Assembly: GCA_025084515.1 (NCBI GenBank)
Contig: JAJAGP010000355.1
Coordinates: forward strand, 1 to 64,000
Length of the DNA: 64,000 nucleotides
Direction: 5' to 3'
From: Ancistrus triradiatus
Taxonomy: Eukaryota > Chordata > Actinopteri > Siluriformes > Loricariidae
Under the pieces are notes generated by a model. The model searched no databases. It was not told the DNA's origin and worked only from the letters and a program-made list of their open reading frames with translations. The translations under genes and the position numbers were made by a program. Positions 46,341 through 59,489 of this stretch are shown here, piece by piece. Position 1 is the first letter of the stretch. Every line of letters begins with the position of its first letter.

Positions 46341-47849
46341 CAGTGGGGCAAAAAAATTTAGGCAGCCACTGATTGTGCAAGTTCTCCTACTAGATGAGAT
46401 AGGTCTGTTTTAATTTTCACTCATAGCTACACTTCACTATGAGAGACAAAAAATGACAAAAAAAAAAATTCCATAAATCAATTGTAGGAGTTTTAAAAGA
46501 TTTATTGTACAGGATTGTATTTGTCAATAAATTGGTTCACTCAATACTTTGTAACATAACCTTTTGTTGGCAATGACAGAGGGTAAACGTTTCCTGTAAG
46601 TCTTCACCAGATTGGCACACATTGTAGCTGGTATATTGGCCCATTCCTCCATGAAGATCTCCTCTAGGGCACTGATGTTTTGGGGCAAGACGGACTTTCA
46701 ACTCCCTCCACAAATTTTCTATGGGGTTGAGCTAGGCCACTCCAAGACCTTGAAATGTTTTTTATGGAGCCACTCCTTCGTTGCCCGAGTGGTGTATTTG
46801 GGATCATTGTCATGCTGGTAGACCCAGCCACGTTCCATCTTCAATGCTCTCATTGATGGAAGGATAGTTTGGCTTAAAATCTCACGATACATGGCCCCGT
46901 TCATTCTTCCCTTAACACAGATCAGTCGTCCTGTCCCCTCTGCAGAAAAACAGCTCCAAAGCATGATGTTTCCACCTCCATGCTTGACAGTAGGTATGGT
47001 GTTCTTGGGATGCGACTCAGCATCCTTTTTCCTCCAGATGAGTTTTTACCAAAAAGTTCTACTTTGGTTTCATCTGACCACATGATAATCTCCCAATCTT
47101 CTTCTGGATTATCCATATGCTCTCTGGCAAACTTCAGATGGGCCTGGACATGTACTGGCTTAAGCAGGGGGACACGCCTGGCACTGCAGGATCTGAGTCT
47201 CTCTCGGCGTAGTGTGTTACTGATGGTAGCCTTTGTTACTTTGGTCCCAGCTCTCTGCAGGTCATTCATCAGGTCCCTCCGTCTAGTTCTGGGATTTTTG
47301 CTCACTGTTCTCATGATCATTTTGACCCCACGGGATGAAATCTTGTATGGGGCCCCAGATCAAGGGAGATTATCAATGGTCTCGTATGTCTTACAATTGC
47401 TCCCACAGTTGATTTATTCAAATCAACCTGCTTCCAAGCCTGGTGCAGGTATACAATTTTCTTCCTTGTGTCCTTCAACAGCTCTTTGGTCTTGGCCATG
47501 GTTGAGTTTGGAGTCTGACTGTTTGAGGCTGTGAAAAGGTGTCTTTTATACAGATAATGAGGTCAAACAGGTTCCATTAATACAGTACGAGTGAGACAGA
47601 AGCGCTTCTTAAAGAGAGTTACAGGCTGTGAGAAGCCCGAATCTTGCTTGTTTTGTGGGTGACCAAATACTTATTTTCCACCATGATTTACAATGAAATT
47701 CTTTAAAAATCCTACAATGTGATTTCCTGTATTTTTTTTCTCATTTTGTCTCTCATAGTTGAAGTGTAGCTATGATGAAAATTACAGATCCTTCCAAGTA
47801 GGAGACCTTGCACAATCAGTGGCTGACTAAATACTTTTTCGCCCCACTG
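46341..47849 (-). mobile_element. Tc1-like family A, full length, frameshifted
   Basis: Both ends are next to TA. On the minus strand: MAKTKELLKDTRKKIVYLHQ (from 47499), MIMRTVSKNPRTRRRDLMND to WSDETKVELFGKN (47320-46940, first Asp), MLWSCFSAEGTGRLI and QHDNDPKYTTRA (46964-46800, second Asp). At least three frameshifts. About 1.51 kb, the most complete family A member here. Confidence 0.92.
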
Positions 47850-48640
47850 TAATCAGTGTTTTCTAATAATGCATGTCAGACCATGCTTATTTGTATCTCT
47901 GGAAACAACAGGAACAATAACACGGTGTATTTAGGACCATACTAATTGAGTCAACTGAAGGCCCATAAAGAGGTAAGTGTGTTAGCAGCTTCCATTTGTT
48001 ACCAGCCATGCTGAACATATAAAGCATATCTGGATAAATAAAGCATATGGTGTGCAAACACAATGCCTTAATATCATAAAAAACAACATTAAGGCTAATA
48101 ATGGATTTGTTTGGAAATGGTGCAGAGCGAAGGAGAAGCAATATCCATGATACTTTTAGCAAGCTTGTTTTGCAGCCCAAGAGAAGTCAAGCTGAATACA
48201 TTATGCATGCATGATGACAGTGACTAAAACCCCCATTAGGCACCCCTTCATAAGGACATCAGATTCTCCCCCTCCTGCTATGAGATCCATCCAAACTGAA
48301 GGACCATCAGGCCTGGCAGGTTTCCCTAAGCAGCAGCCTAGCTTATTCATGCCAACATTAAATCAAGCATGGTTTTCAAAAATGTCTACTGGCAAAAATG
48401 TCTAATGTCTACTAAACGGGTAGTCACAGGGTTTCTATTTCTCACATCACTGTTGCTTCTTGATTTTGTGTATTTGCAGATTTAAACCTTTACATAAACA
48501 GAGAAGAAACATCAAAAATGAAAAATAAATGATTATATGATAGGTTTGGTTTTTTTATTCACGTAGATCACAGTTTGAATATATCATATGTGCTTAATGC
48601 GAATACTGGAAATGATCTGTTATAGAAATGATCAGGCTTT

Positions 48641-48678
48641 ATATGTGATATGATATGATGTGATATGATATGATGTGA
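48641..48678. repeat. Pentanucleotide (TGATA)n microsatellite
   Basis: Repeats of GATAT and GATGT units (GATATGATATGATGTGATAT and onward). Short and imperfect. The surrounding 47850-48714 has no other recognised feature. Confidence 0.75.
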
Positions 48679-48714
48679 CCTTCAATCCCTCAATTACTGC
48701 ATTAAAAACCGACA

Positions 48715-49679
48715 TCATTCTATAACGGATATTAGCACATGGCCTCAGGAACACTTCAGAAAACCATCGTCAGTGAACACAGTTCGTCGCTCCATCTACA
48801 GGTGCAGGTTAAAACTCTACCATGCAAAGTAAAAGCCATATATCAGCAACACCCAGAAACGCCGCCGGCTTCTCCGGGCCCGAGCTCCTCTGAGATGGAC
48901 TAAGGCAAAGTGGAAAAGTGTCCTGTGGTCTGATGGTTCCACATTTCAAACTGTTTTTGGAAATCATGGACGTCGTGTCCTCTGGACCAAAGAGGAAAAG
49001 GACTGTCTGGATTGTTATCAGTGCTAAGTTCAAAAGTCAGCATCTCTGATGGTACAGGGGTGTGTTAGTGCCCATGGCATGGGTAACTTCCACATCTGTG
49101 AAGGCACCATTAATGCTGAAAGGTACATACAGGTTTTGGAGCAACATGTGCTGCCATCCAAACAACGTCTTTTTCAGGGACGTCCCTGCTTATTTCAGCA
49201 AGATGATGACAAGCCACATTCTGCACGTGTTCCAACAGCGTGGCTTTGTAGTAAAAGAGCGTGGGTACTAGACTGGCCTGCCTGCAGTCCAGACCTGTCT
49301 CCCACTGAAAATGTGTGGCGCATTATGAAGCACAAAATACGACAACGGAGACGCCAGACTGTTGGGCACCGAAGTTGTACATCAAGAAAGAATGGGAAAG
49401 AATTCCATCTACAAAGCTTCAACAATTAGTGTCATCAGTTCCCAAACACTTATTGAGTGTTGTTCTGTCCCAACTCTTTTGGAACGTGTTGCAGGCATCA
49501 CATTCAAAATGACTGAATATTTGCAAAAATCAATAAAGTTTATCCGTTTGAACATTAAATAGCTTGTCTTTGTAGTGTATTCAATTGAATATAGGTTGAA
49601 AATAATTTGCAAATCATCGTATTCTGTTGTTATTTATGTTTTACACAACGTACCAACTTTATTGGAATTGGGGTTGTAA
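48715..49679 (+). mobile_element. Tc1-like element, 5'-truncated, inactive
   Basis: Contains AACACCCAGAAACGCCGCCG (HTH C-terminal region) and GTGTCCTGTGGTCTGATGGT (first Asp region, altered). An open frame at 49049-49429 has MVQGCVSAHGMGNFHICEGT, FQQDDDKPHSARV (second Asp block) and SPDLSPTENVWRIMK (Glu). The right inverted repeat ends TTGGAATTGGGGTTGTAA. The left end is missing. Degenerate similar fragments may continue to about 50,060. Confidence 0.85.
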
Positions 49680-50642
49680 TTTAAGGTGTGAGACTGTAGG
49701 TCAGGTAAAGGACCAGAACAGATGGCAATCATTACCTCCACAGTCAATGTACAGGTGTAGATTAACATTTTGCACACTTGTCTCATTCCCATCAATAGGA
49801 AATAGGTTTGCCGATGATGAAGGCATTTCTCAGAATGATAATGCATCTTGCCACAGAGTAAAAACTGTTAAAGTGGTCATCAGGAAAGGCACATAGTCTC
49901 AGTGACATGGCCTGCCAACAGTCCACATCTCAATCTCAATTTTATGGTGGATATTTTAAAAAGTGCATGATAAAGGCTCCATTCTCCAAAGTTGTTCTGT
50001 CAGCGGCTATTCAGAAAAGTTGGAACCAATTTGATATTGAGTATTGTTTTTCATAACCATGTACATGACAAATAGAATTCAATAATTCATTCATTCACGG
50101 AGGAGCAACAGTTTTTTTCATGATGATTCCATAATTTTTCCTGTGCTCGATCTAGAAAGTATATGCTATTACTTAACTATATTAAATTTATTTTGTCTGA
50201 GGTATGCTTAGTGCAGCCAGAATGTTCAGCCATTAAACTTAGATTGTTTAATGTGACAGAGAATTAGTCAAATCTGTGATTTGTTTATTTACTACAATAT
50301 ATTGCTTATATAGGCTACTACAAAGTAAGTAGCTGGGTGAACATGCTCCAAGTGTGGTGATTCTTGCCATGAGGTAGTAATATGCTATGTTTACTCAGTT
50401 ATATTGACTTTTTAAAACTGTTTTCATATTTCTCATACTAAATTTGTAAAGCCAAAAAAGTGCAAGCGCTGAGCCTGAGCACAAAGTACACTTTGTAGGT
50501 CTGAACGCAATTATTGTAGATTGTATGTAGCATTGTTGTGAACTGGAAAAGTGCCATTGGGATTTACTTAATGCTGCTTGTTTCAAAATATTCCAGCTTA
50601 CAGATATGTTAGAACTGTCAGTTTACTGGGTTAGTAAATTAG

Positions 50643-50836
50643 ATTTACATTTACAGCATTTAGCAGACACCCTTATCCAGAGCGACTTACAATTGGTACA
50701 GTCTTACAATCCAAGCAATTGTGGGTTAAGGGTCTTGCTCAAGAACCCAACAGTGGTAGCTTGGCAGAGGTGGGATTTGAACCCTGGACCTTTTGGTCCA
50801 TAGTCCAGTACCTTACCCGCTAGGCTACCACAGTCC
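50643..50836 (-). mobile_element. tRNA-derived SINE
   Basis: Reverse orientation, with tail TTTACATTTACAGCATTTAG, GAGCGACTTACAATTGGTAC and head GGCTACCACAGTCC. Confidence 0.9.
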
Positions 50837-50839
50837 ATA

Positions 50840-53259
50840 CAAATAGTAAATACAACAAAACTATTATATGCTCACGATTTATGTTATGTGCACCCCTCTA
50901 GACTTACAGGCGTATTAATACTGAAACTTTTAAATAACCAGAATATTAATATTATTGATTAACACCGTGAGCATTGATACCATTAATACCACTTTCTCTT
51001 TTTTTAAACAGTCTTTAATTTTAATAAACACAACATTACAATTCATTAAAGCTATAGTACAAGTTCCGTTACCACATGACACTCTAAAATGTATTACACC
51101 ACACACAGCAGTGTACAACAGGCACACATTTACTTATGCTGTCATTTACATAGCCTGTACTGGGCAAAAATGAACGGCAAAAAATTATGAAGATTAATTT
51201 GCTAACTTAATGATAACTTAGCTATCCCCAGCTCTGGAACCTTGTTCTTGATAAAACACATTGGTAAAATGTGTTCTTTTATAATGAGTCCCCCCAACAC
51301 ATCTACTTCTATGAAGGCTTGAGGCCATGAAATGAGCACTTCACTCACTCTGTAACCACAGTGATACGCTCATCCAACGAGCCCAGCACACACACTCACA
51401 CACAAAAGACATGCGAGCCCATCTGTCATTTTAATGTAAATGTGCCAAGGAATTGGACACTGCACAATCCCAGTCTAGAGCTCTTTGTTGTCCTCATAAC
51501 AGTGAAAGGAGATCTATTATTTACTTAACCACAAAGTGGCGACCTGTAAAAGAGCACACTTGATTAAGTGCCTTTTTCAATCTTGGCTCAATGAGCCAAC
51601 AATATGGCATTCCAGCCTACCATTTTCCTTTCTATAGCAACCTAAGGAGTATATTTTACCAGCTCACTAAATACAAACCACTCCATGTATCACTATGCAT
51701 GCATCTTGTTACAGAATGAAAGATCTATTTTTGTACATATTTTCCAGTGCTATTGACATCAAGTAACCCTTGCTGCATCTAAGCGGAAATGTATTAAAGC
51801 AATCAAATAAGTCAAATTAAGCTTTTTCTCAAGTTATTTATTTGTCTTGTAAGTTATACTTGTCATTATTTCCTATGAGGTTTTGATGTGTTGTACCTAC
51901 ATGTAAAATGAGCAGTGTCGTTAGAATATATAGTTTGACATGTCTTTCAATACTGTAAAATAAAATACGTGTATATACATTTTCTTTCCATATGTACATT
52001 TTATGACAGCTTCAGCTTTTTCTGCCATTCAGTGTGTGATGGGTCATTACCACTGTCCAACATTTCATTACTATAGACTTAAACTGCCATTCATTTATTT
52101 AAAACCAATTTGTAGGGTTTTTATTTAAAAGTTGCTTTTCTAAGTGCTTTCCAGCATGACCCTAAGACTTAATACAACTCCCTACAGCTGTCCCATGTTT
52201 GTTTTTTTCTACAAAGCTATGAGGTCCTCAGCTAAAGCCAACAGCCAGCGCTTTCGGAAATTAGACAACTCAGACATCTGCCATTGTGTCTGCTATTCAG
52301 TGATGGGCTTTAGCATAGCAACTCTGTTCAAACAAATGACTCAGTCCGTTTCAACCAAAGATTACTGTGCTACTGTTAGCAGAGGTCAAGCATTCCGGTA
52401 GTGTTTGCAGAACAGGGGCTCTTTTAGTCTCTTCTGGGTTTTGCAAAGTTGCTGAGTGTCAGCAAGCTTCTTGAAGAGTGGTTTGTTCACCGTAAAAAAG
52501 GAGGAGGCCCTGAAGCACGAGTATTAGGTAGTTATCTTCAGTGTTGCCATGTTCCTATATAAAACAACAATGTGACAATCATGGTAACTATTTTTAACTA
52601 TTAAGACCCGATAAACTTTCAGTAATCAAGTCAGTGAGACAACAAGTTAGCATTAATGAATGCAATTTACAACATCTGCGATGGACTGGTGTCCCAGCCA
52701 AGGCACCCTTATGCCTGTGCTCTGTGTTCCACAGCTCTTTGGACTAAATCATAGTGGAAGGGTATCCCCACAAACTAAAAGTTACAATGAGATGTTTAAA
52801 AATCACCACATGCACTAAAATGTCTCCACCATGTCAGTGAGAAAGACGAAAAATGTCCACATAACTTAAGATGCTCGGTTTCTACTAATGAAGACAGGAG
52901 CTCACAACAGCTAACGATAGCAACAGTATAGCAGCTTAATGTGCTATACAGCAGTGTAACTACAAACAGCACACCTATGGAACAAAATGGCAACTGAGTG
53001 TATCCACAGGCTTTTCACTAAATGTTTCATTCAGTCCAGTGAGTATATGCAATACCACATATATATGTTTTCAAACTCACAATATCCAAGCAATGTCTTA
53101 CGTTCTTGGATTTACTTGCAGCCACCTTCCCTCCCACTTGTATCCAGATGTTTGTGGTTTTAAATGGCATCCACTCTGTAAGAAAAAACACCACAATGTC
53201 AAATATCACAGGTTTGTTTGCTTAAGCAGCGCATGTAATACAATAAAAAGTAGGCACAG

Positions 53260-53267
<8 letters not shown>
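50840..53267. other. 2.4-kb repeat-poor region, no gene recognised
   Basis: The largest stretch without a recognised repeat. It has an 85-codon open frame (52144-52398) with no recognisable domain. It could hold regulatory DNA of nrcam, but no specific site is claimed. Confidence 0.5.

Positions 53268-53316
<49 letters not shown>
53268..53316. repeat. (AC)n microsatellite
   Basis: About 23 AC units after a short (TA)n. It lies 23 bp before a Tc1-like end. Confidence 0.95.
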
Positions 53317-53318
<2 letters not shown>

Positions 53319-53339
53319 TGCCTACTTTCATTGTATATA

Positions 53340-54903
53340 CAGTGGGGCAAAAAAGTTATTAGTCAGTCAAGTTCTCCTACTTAGAAAGATGAGAAAGAAC
53401 TGTAATTTTCATCATAGCTACACTTCAACAAAATGAGAAAAAAAATCCAGGAAATCACATTGTAGGATTTTTTAAGAATTTAATTGTAAATCATGGTGGA
53501 AAATAAGTATCTGGTCACCCACAAACAAGCAAGATCTCTGGCTCTCACAGACCTGTAACTTCTTCTTTAAGAAGCCCTTCTGTCCTCCTCTCGTTACCTG
53601 TATTAATGGCACCTGTTTGACCTCGTTATCTGTATAAAAGGACACCTGTGCACAGCCTCAAAAAACAGTCAGACTCCAAACTCAACCCATGGCCAAGACC
53701 AAAGAGCTGTCGAAGGACACCAGGAAGAAAACTGTAGACCTGCACCAGGCTGGGAAGAGTGAATCTATAATAGGCAAGCAGGTTGGTGTGAATAAATCAA
53801 CTGTGGGAGCAATTGTAAGAAAATGGAAGACATACAAGACCATTGATAATCTCCCTCGATCTGGGGCCTCCACGCAAGATCTCATCCCGTGGGGTCAAAA
53901 TGATCATTGAGAACGGTGAGCAAAAATCCCAGAAAACTACACGGAGGGACCTGATGAATGACCTGCAGAGAGCTGGGACCAAAGTAACAAAGGCTACCAT
54001 CAGTAACACAATACGCCGAGAGGGACTCAGATCCTGCAGTGCCAGGCGTGCCCCCCTGCTTAAGCCAGTTGACATGTCCAGGTCTGTCTGAAGTTTGCCA
54101 GAGAGCATATGGATGATCCAGAAGAGGATTGGGAGAATATCATGTGGTATATCAGAACTTTTTGGTAAAAAAAAACTAACTCAACTCTTCGTGTTTGGAG
54201 GAAGAAGAATGCGAAGGAAGAAGAACACCATACTACTGTGAAGCATGGGGGTGGAAACATCATGCTTTGGGGCTGTTTTTCTGCAGAGGGGACAGGACGA
54301 CTGATCCGTGTTAAGGGAAGAATGAACGGGGCCATGTCGGTGAGATTTTAAGCCAAAACCTCCTTCCATCAGTGAGAGCATTGAAGATGGAACGTGGCTG
54401 GGGCTTCCAGCATGACAATGATCCCAAACCCACCGCTCGGGCAACGAAGGAGTGGCTCCGTAAAAAGCATTTCAAGGTCCTGGAGTGACCTAGCTAGTCT
54501 CCACACCTCAGCCCCATAGAACATCTGTAGAGAGAGTTGAAAGTCCGTGTTGCCCCAAAACATCACTGCTCTAGAGGAGATCTGCATGGAGGAATGGGCC
54601 AAAATACCAGCTACAGTGTGTGCCAACCTGGTGAAGACTTACAGGAAACATTTGACCTCTGTCATTGCAAACAAAGGTTATATTACGAGTTGAACTTTTG
54701 TTATTGACCAAATACTTATTTTCCACCATGATTTACAATTAAATTCTTAAAAAATCCTACAATGTGATTTCCTGGATGTTTTTCCTCATTTTGTCTCTCA
54801 TAGTTGAAGTGTAGCTATGATGAAAATTACAGACCTCTCTCATCTTTCTAAGTAGGAGAACTTGCACAATCAGTGGCTGACTAAATACTTTTTTGCCCCA
54901 CTG
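53340..54903 (+). mobile_element. Tc1-like family A, near full length, frameshifted
   Basis: Left end CAGTGGGGCAAAAAAG after TA; right end TTTTTTGCCCCACTG followed by TG (target TA mutated). Transposase start at 53689 (MAKTKELSKDTRKKTVDLHQ). The later blocks MNDLQRAGTKVTKATISN, HHTTVKHGGGNIML-like and FQHDNDPKPTARA are in shifting frames, and a stop (TGA) lies before SPHLSPIEHL. About 1.56 kb. Confidence 0.92.
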
Positions 54904-55034
54904 TGTATATATTGAAGAAAATGATCCAATGTTACATATGTTCATTCTAAGTGGCAAACCTCCTCCACTAATGGCAGCTAGTTAGTCTCTGTGTTTGAGC
55001 ATCAGTAATTCAGTTGTAAGATATTTAACCTGTT

Positions 55035-55147
55035 ACGGTTTAAGTGGAGTCTGCATGTCCCGCCTGAGTCCATTTACTATCCGTACTCCGGTTTCCTCCC
55101 ACATTCCAAAGACATGTATTTGGTTAATTGATGTCTGATAAGTGCCC

Positions 55148-55201
<54 letters not shown>

Positions 55202-55255
55202 CGTGCATGTGCCCTATGATAGATTGCAGTGGCTGGGATTAATTCTATGGGAAAT
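55035..55255 (+). mobile_element. SINE-like fragment with (TG)n
   Basis: GTGGAGTCTGCATGTCCCGC, ACTCCGGTTTCCTCCCACAT and TCCAAAGACATG are the usual body of a fish tRNA-SINE family, followed by a (TG)n run at 55153-55200 and CCTATGATAGATTGCAGTGG. Confidence 0.65.
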
Positions 55256-55337
55256 TATTTTAAAGCAGAACAACATGGGACATTCACATTCACAGGTGTG
55301 AAGACTTGAGTCAGGTAAAAAACAAAGGAAGCGAAGA

Positions 55338-55755
55338 TGGAGTTCTGACCTTAATCTAATAGTAATGTTGTTGAAGCAGTTAATGTGAGGAAACCCACCA
55401 ATACACCAGAGCTAAAACTGTTGTGTATGGAGGAATGGGCTAATATTCCTCCAAGCTGACATGCAGGACTAATCATGGACAGTTACCAGAAATGTTTAGC
55501 CCAGTTATTGCTGCACAGGGGGGTCACAGCAGATATTGAAAGCAAAGGTTCACATACTCACTCACTAATATGTAATATTGGACCATTTTCCTCAATAAAT
55601 AAATGACCAAGTATAATATTTTTGTCTCATTTGTATAACTGGGTTCTCTTTATCTACTTTTAGGACTTGTGTGAAAATCTGATGATGTTTTAGGTCATAT
55701 TTATGCAGAAATCTAGAAAAATGTAAAAGAGTTCACAAACTTTCAAGCAACACTA
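55338..55755 (+). mobile_element. Tc1-like family B, right end
   Basis: C-terminal block (ATGGAGGAATGGGCTAATAT, CAAGCTGACATGCAGGACTA) and the right inverted repeat to ACTTTCAAGCAACACTATG. The rest is missing. Confidence 0.75.
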
Positions 55756-55990
55756 TGAATAACTAAGTATGTTTTTGCACTCTTTACAAGTATGGGAACA
55801 GAATGTAAATATTTACAGTACATTATCTGCCATACATAAATTCTGGTGGTTTGCATATCTACGTAAAAATAAGTCATTAGGTTGATTATTTAATAGTGAT
55901 TTGGATAATTATTTTAGAAGAGCCAGTTTATTGATTTCTTCCAGGTGGACTTTTGCCAGGACACAGAATTGAGAACTTTCTCTTCTGATG

Positions 55991-56188
55991 GGACTGTGGT
56001 AGCCTAGCAGGTAAGGTACTGGACTTTGGACCAAAAGGTCCAGGGTTCAAATCCCACCTCTGCCAAGCTGCCACTGTTGGGTCCTTGAGCAAGAAAGACC
56101 CTTAACCTACAATTGCTTGGATTGTAAGACTGTATCAATTGTAAGTCGCTCTGGATAAGGGTGTCTGCTAAATGCTGTAAATGTAAAT
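55991..56188 (+). mobile_element. tRNA-derived SINE
   Basis: GGACTGTGGTAGCCTAGCAG, GGGTTCAAATCCCACC, GTCGCTCTGGATAAGGGTG and the TGTAAATGTAAATG tail. Well preserved. Confidence 0.9.
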
Positions 56189-56189
56189 G

Positions 56190-57349
56190 AATTTGTATGA
56201 GCTGTTAAGACGTTCATATTTCAAAATGTTAAACAAACAACATCATTTTCTCATAATTTTGTTAGAAATATAATACGCCCAGCAGTTAATTATTATTATG
56301 ATTAGTACCACTAATGATCAATAATTATTTAAGTGAAATATCTTTAAAAAACAATAACGTTCTGGCAACAATTAGGAAGTAAGAAGTATACTATTGCATA
56401 CCATAATAAATTACAGTACTGGCTCCTCCGTCCATGATGACGACTCGAGCTTAATTTGCTGGTAATTCATTAGTTTGGTTGAACACACACAAAATCACTG
56501 TTTTTCTTTTTCTGGTCAGAAATAAAGGCGTCAGCATTTTTGCCTGCTGGATTTCACTTTGTGCAAACACAATGCTGGGGCAGTATTTTACTGTCCCATG
56601 TCTAACAATAGGATTTTGTGGATATAAAATATATATATATTTTTTTATTACCAGTCACCATAAAAGATGCACACTGTGGAAAGTGTGTGTAGGAAATGAA
56701 TGAATGTTCTTCATAAATAGGCTGGCATTGGGCTTGAGGATTCCACTGGCAATACAAATTACTGACTGATTTTATCTGTAGCATATAAGAACACGCGGCT
56801 CAGCTGTGACTAATAACTGTTAATCATACAGTGTCATTACGCAGCAACGCATGAGTGCTCACATACGCGGAAAATGACTGATGGGAATCTCTCATCTGCA
56901 CATAATGTATGTGCATCATATGGAGACAGCGTCAATGTCTCAGTGCTCAGTATTTTATTCTCGTTTATGATTGCCTCTCTGCACTAATGTGACGTTGTTA
57001 TCATTATCCCATTGCCTTTTACACTGTCATCCCGGTTGCCTGGTTCATGAACCAATCTACTCGAATATCTTCATCAAAATGTCACTGCATTCACACACTG
57101 TTTTTAAAGTGAATGGGGGAAACGGCTCTAATTGGGTTCTGCAGCAGCACATCTAACCCCACATCTCCATAGCGTATTATTACTATGCACACTGTGGTCC
57201 CAATAAAACTGTTATGTTATGTCTTACGGCAAATAAACCCTGTCACAGTTATAGCGATTCTGAATAATGTATGAAGGAATTCGTAATGCACATTTACAAG
57301 CTCAGTTTTCGCAGAACAACTGGTTTTACATTGTATCCTCTGTCATGCT

Positions 57350-57350
<1 letters not shown>
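56190..57350. other. Repeat-poor region, no gene recognised
   Basis: 1.16 kb without a recognised repeat. Not visibly coding. It contains several TAAT-type words (for example GACTAATAACTGTTAATCAT), which are too common to call sites. Confidence 0.5.

Positions 57351-57430
<80 letters not shown>
57350..57430. repeat. (AC)n microsatellite, ~80 bp
   Basis: About 40 uninterrupted AC units. 57,431-57,890 after it has no recognised feature. Confidence 0.97.
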
Positions 57431-57432
<2 letters not shown>

Positions 57433-57894
57433 AGACACGCACCTGCCTCCTCTCCCCATTAGATTAACATATCCCTTTGTCACCAATTAAAGGGGATTTC
57501 ACACATTTTCCTGACTGCTCTCTGCTAAGGATGAAGGGCAGAAAAAGGGAAAAAGAGAAAAACAAAAGTAATACAGTCTTCTGTATTTATATATTTAAAA
57601 ATCTCCATCTCATCAGCTACAGGGTACTTGGTATGCAAATGTCTCCGATGAGCTGAAGATTTCATTTAACCTGTTTTTATATAATCCCAGACCATTTTCC
57701 ATCCACACTCTATAAACTGCAGCTCTAAATATGAATGCTCCGTGCACATCTTGCACAGCTCATGCTCGCTAATCCTTAGTTCAGTTTGAGGCAATTTGGA
57801 AATTTAAATGTCTAAAGCAGCACATTTGGCTTGGATCATATGTACATTAAGAATTTTTCTCCATATTTTAACCTTGCGTCTCACAGGGGCTCCC

Positions 57895-59014
57895 CGTTTG
57901 ACCTCATTATCTGTATAAAAGACACCTGTCCACAACCTCAAACAGTCAGACTCGTAACTCAACCATGGCCAAGACCAAAGAGCTGTCGAAGGACCAGGAA
58001 GAAAATTGTAGACCTGCACCAGGCTGGGAAGAGTGAATCTACAATAGGCAAGCAGGTTGGTGTGAATAAATCAACTGTGGGAGCAATTGTAAGAAAATGG
58101 AAGACATACAAGACCATTGATAATCTCCCTCGATGTGGGGCTCCACGCAAGACCTGTGGGGTCAAAATGATCATGAGAATGGTGAGCAAAACCCCCAGAT
58201 CTACATGGAGGGACCTGATGAATGACCTGCAGAGAGCTGGGACCAAAGTAACAAAGGCTACCATCAGTAACACACTACGCCCAGAGGGACTCAGATCCTG
58301 CGGTGCCAGGCGTGCCCCCTGCTTAAGCCAGTACATGTCCAGGTCCGTCTGAAGTTTGCCAGAGAGCATATGGATGATCCAGAAGAGGATTGGGAGAATA
58401 TCATGTGGTCAGATGAAACCGAAATAGAAGGGGAGAAAGGGAAGAATGAATGAGGCCATGTCTCGTGAGATTTTAAGCCAAAACCTCCTTCCATCGGTGA
58501 GAGCATTGAAGATGGAACGTAGCTGGGTCTTCCAGCATCACAATGACCCCAAACAATGAAAGAGTGGCTTCATAAAAAGCATTTCAAGGTCCTGGAGTGG
58601 CCTAGCCAGTCTCCAGACCTCAACCCCTTAGAAAATGTGTGGAGGGAGTTGAAAGTCCATGTTGCCCCAAAACATCAGTGCTCTAGAGGAGATCTGCATG
58701 GAGGAATGGGCCAAAATACCAGCTACAGTGTGTGCCAACCTGGTGAAGACTTACAGGAAACGTTTGACCTCTGTCATTGCCAACAAAGGTTATGTTACAG
58801 AGTATTGAGCTTAACTTTTGTTATTGACCAAATACTTATTTTCCACCATGATTTACAATTACATTCTTTAAAAATCCTACAATGTGATTTCCTGGATTTT
58901 TTTCCTCATTTTGTCTCTCATAGTTGAAGTGTAGCTATGATGAAAATTACAGACCTCTCTCATCTTTCTAAGTAGGACTTGCACAATCAGGACTTGCACA
59001 ATTTGTCCCACTAT
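57895..59014 (+). mobile_element. Tc1-like family A, truncated and deleted
   Basis: Lacks the left inverted repeat and begins at TTTGACCTCATTATCTGTAT. N-terminus at 57965 (MAKTKELSKDQEENC, frameshifted, then SESTIGKQVGVNKSTVGAIV), MNDLQRAGTKVTKATISN, then a deletion, then SQSPDLNPLENVWRELK (58556-58670). The right inverted repeat has a 14-base ACTTGCACAATCAG partial duplication and a shortened end. Confidence 0.88.
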
Positions 59015-59019
59015 ATTTA

Positions 59020-59482
59020 CAACATTTCTTTAGGAAAAATAAACCTGATCAATATTATGTGTGACCACTCTTAACTTTTAGAACAGCATCAACTATCTTT
59101 GGTACATGGTACAGGAAGTTTAATGTTTAAGAAAGAAATATACCACAGAGTGCTAAGTATGGGGCTGTGTAACTCATGCTAACCCCTGTGCACTGTCAAC
59201 AGAGTCTAAAATGGGCATGTGAGCAACAGAACTAGTCATTGGTACAAAGGAAAAAGGGTGGCTGGTCTCATTTTTTTGTACATCATGTATGCCGTTCACC
59301 TGGGGAAGCGATAACACCAGGATGCACTGCAAAACGAATAGAGAAGTGGATTGTGAAGCTTCAGGCAAAGTTCTGCCAAGAAACACTTGGAAGGCATTCA
59401 TCATGTGGATACACTCCACCAAGTGCCATCTACATAACCATCATTGCAGTCCATGTGGTGATAATGTTTTGGCTCATCAGTG
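59020..59482 (+). mobile_element. Tc1-like family F, decayed fragment
   Basis: GGCTGGTCTCATTTTTTTGT and CACCTGGGGAAGCGATAACA (catalytic region), then the right terminus TAATGTTTTGGCTCATCAGTG. The left end and most of the gene are lost. Confidence 0.6.
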
Positions 59483-59489
59483 TAATCTT

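Noticed and set aside
52144..52398. 85-codon open frame as a gene
   Set aside because: No recognisable domain, no splice-site context supporting an exon, and a length expected by chance.
53268..53362. His-Thr repeat open frame
   Set aside because: Artefact of the (AC)n microsatellite; the same applies to the one at 57350-57430.
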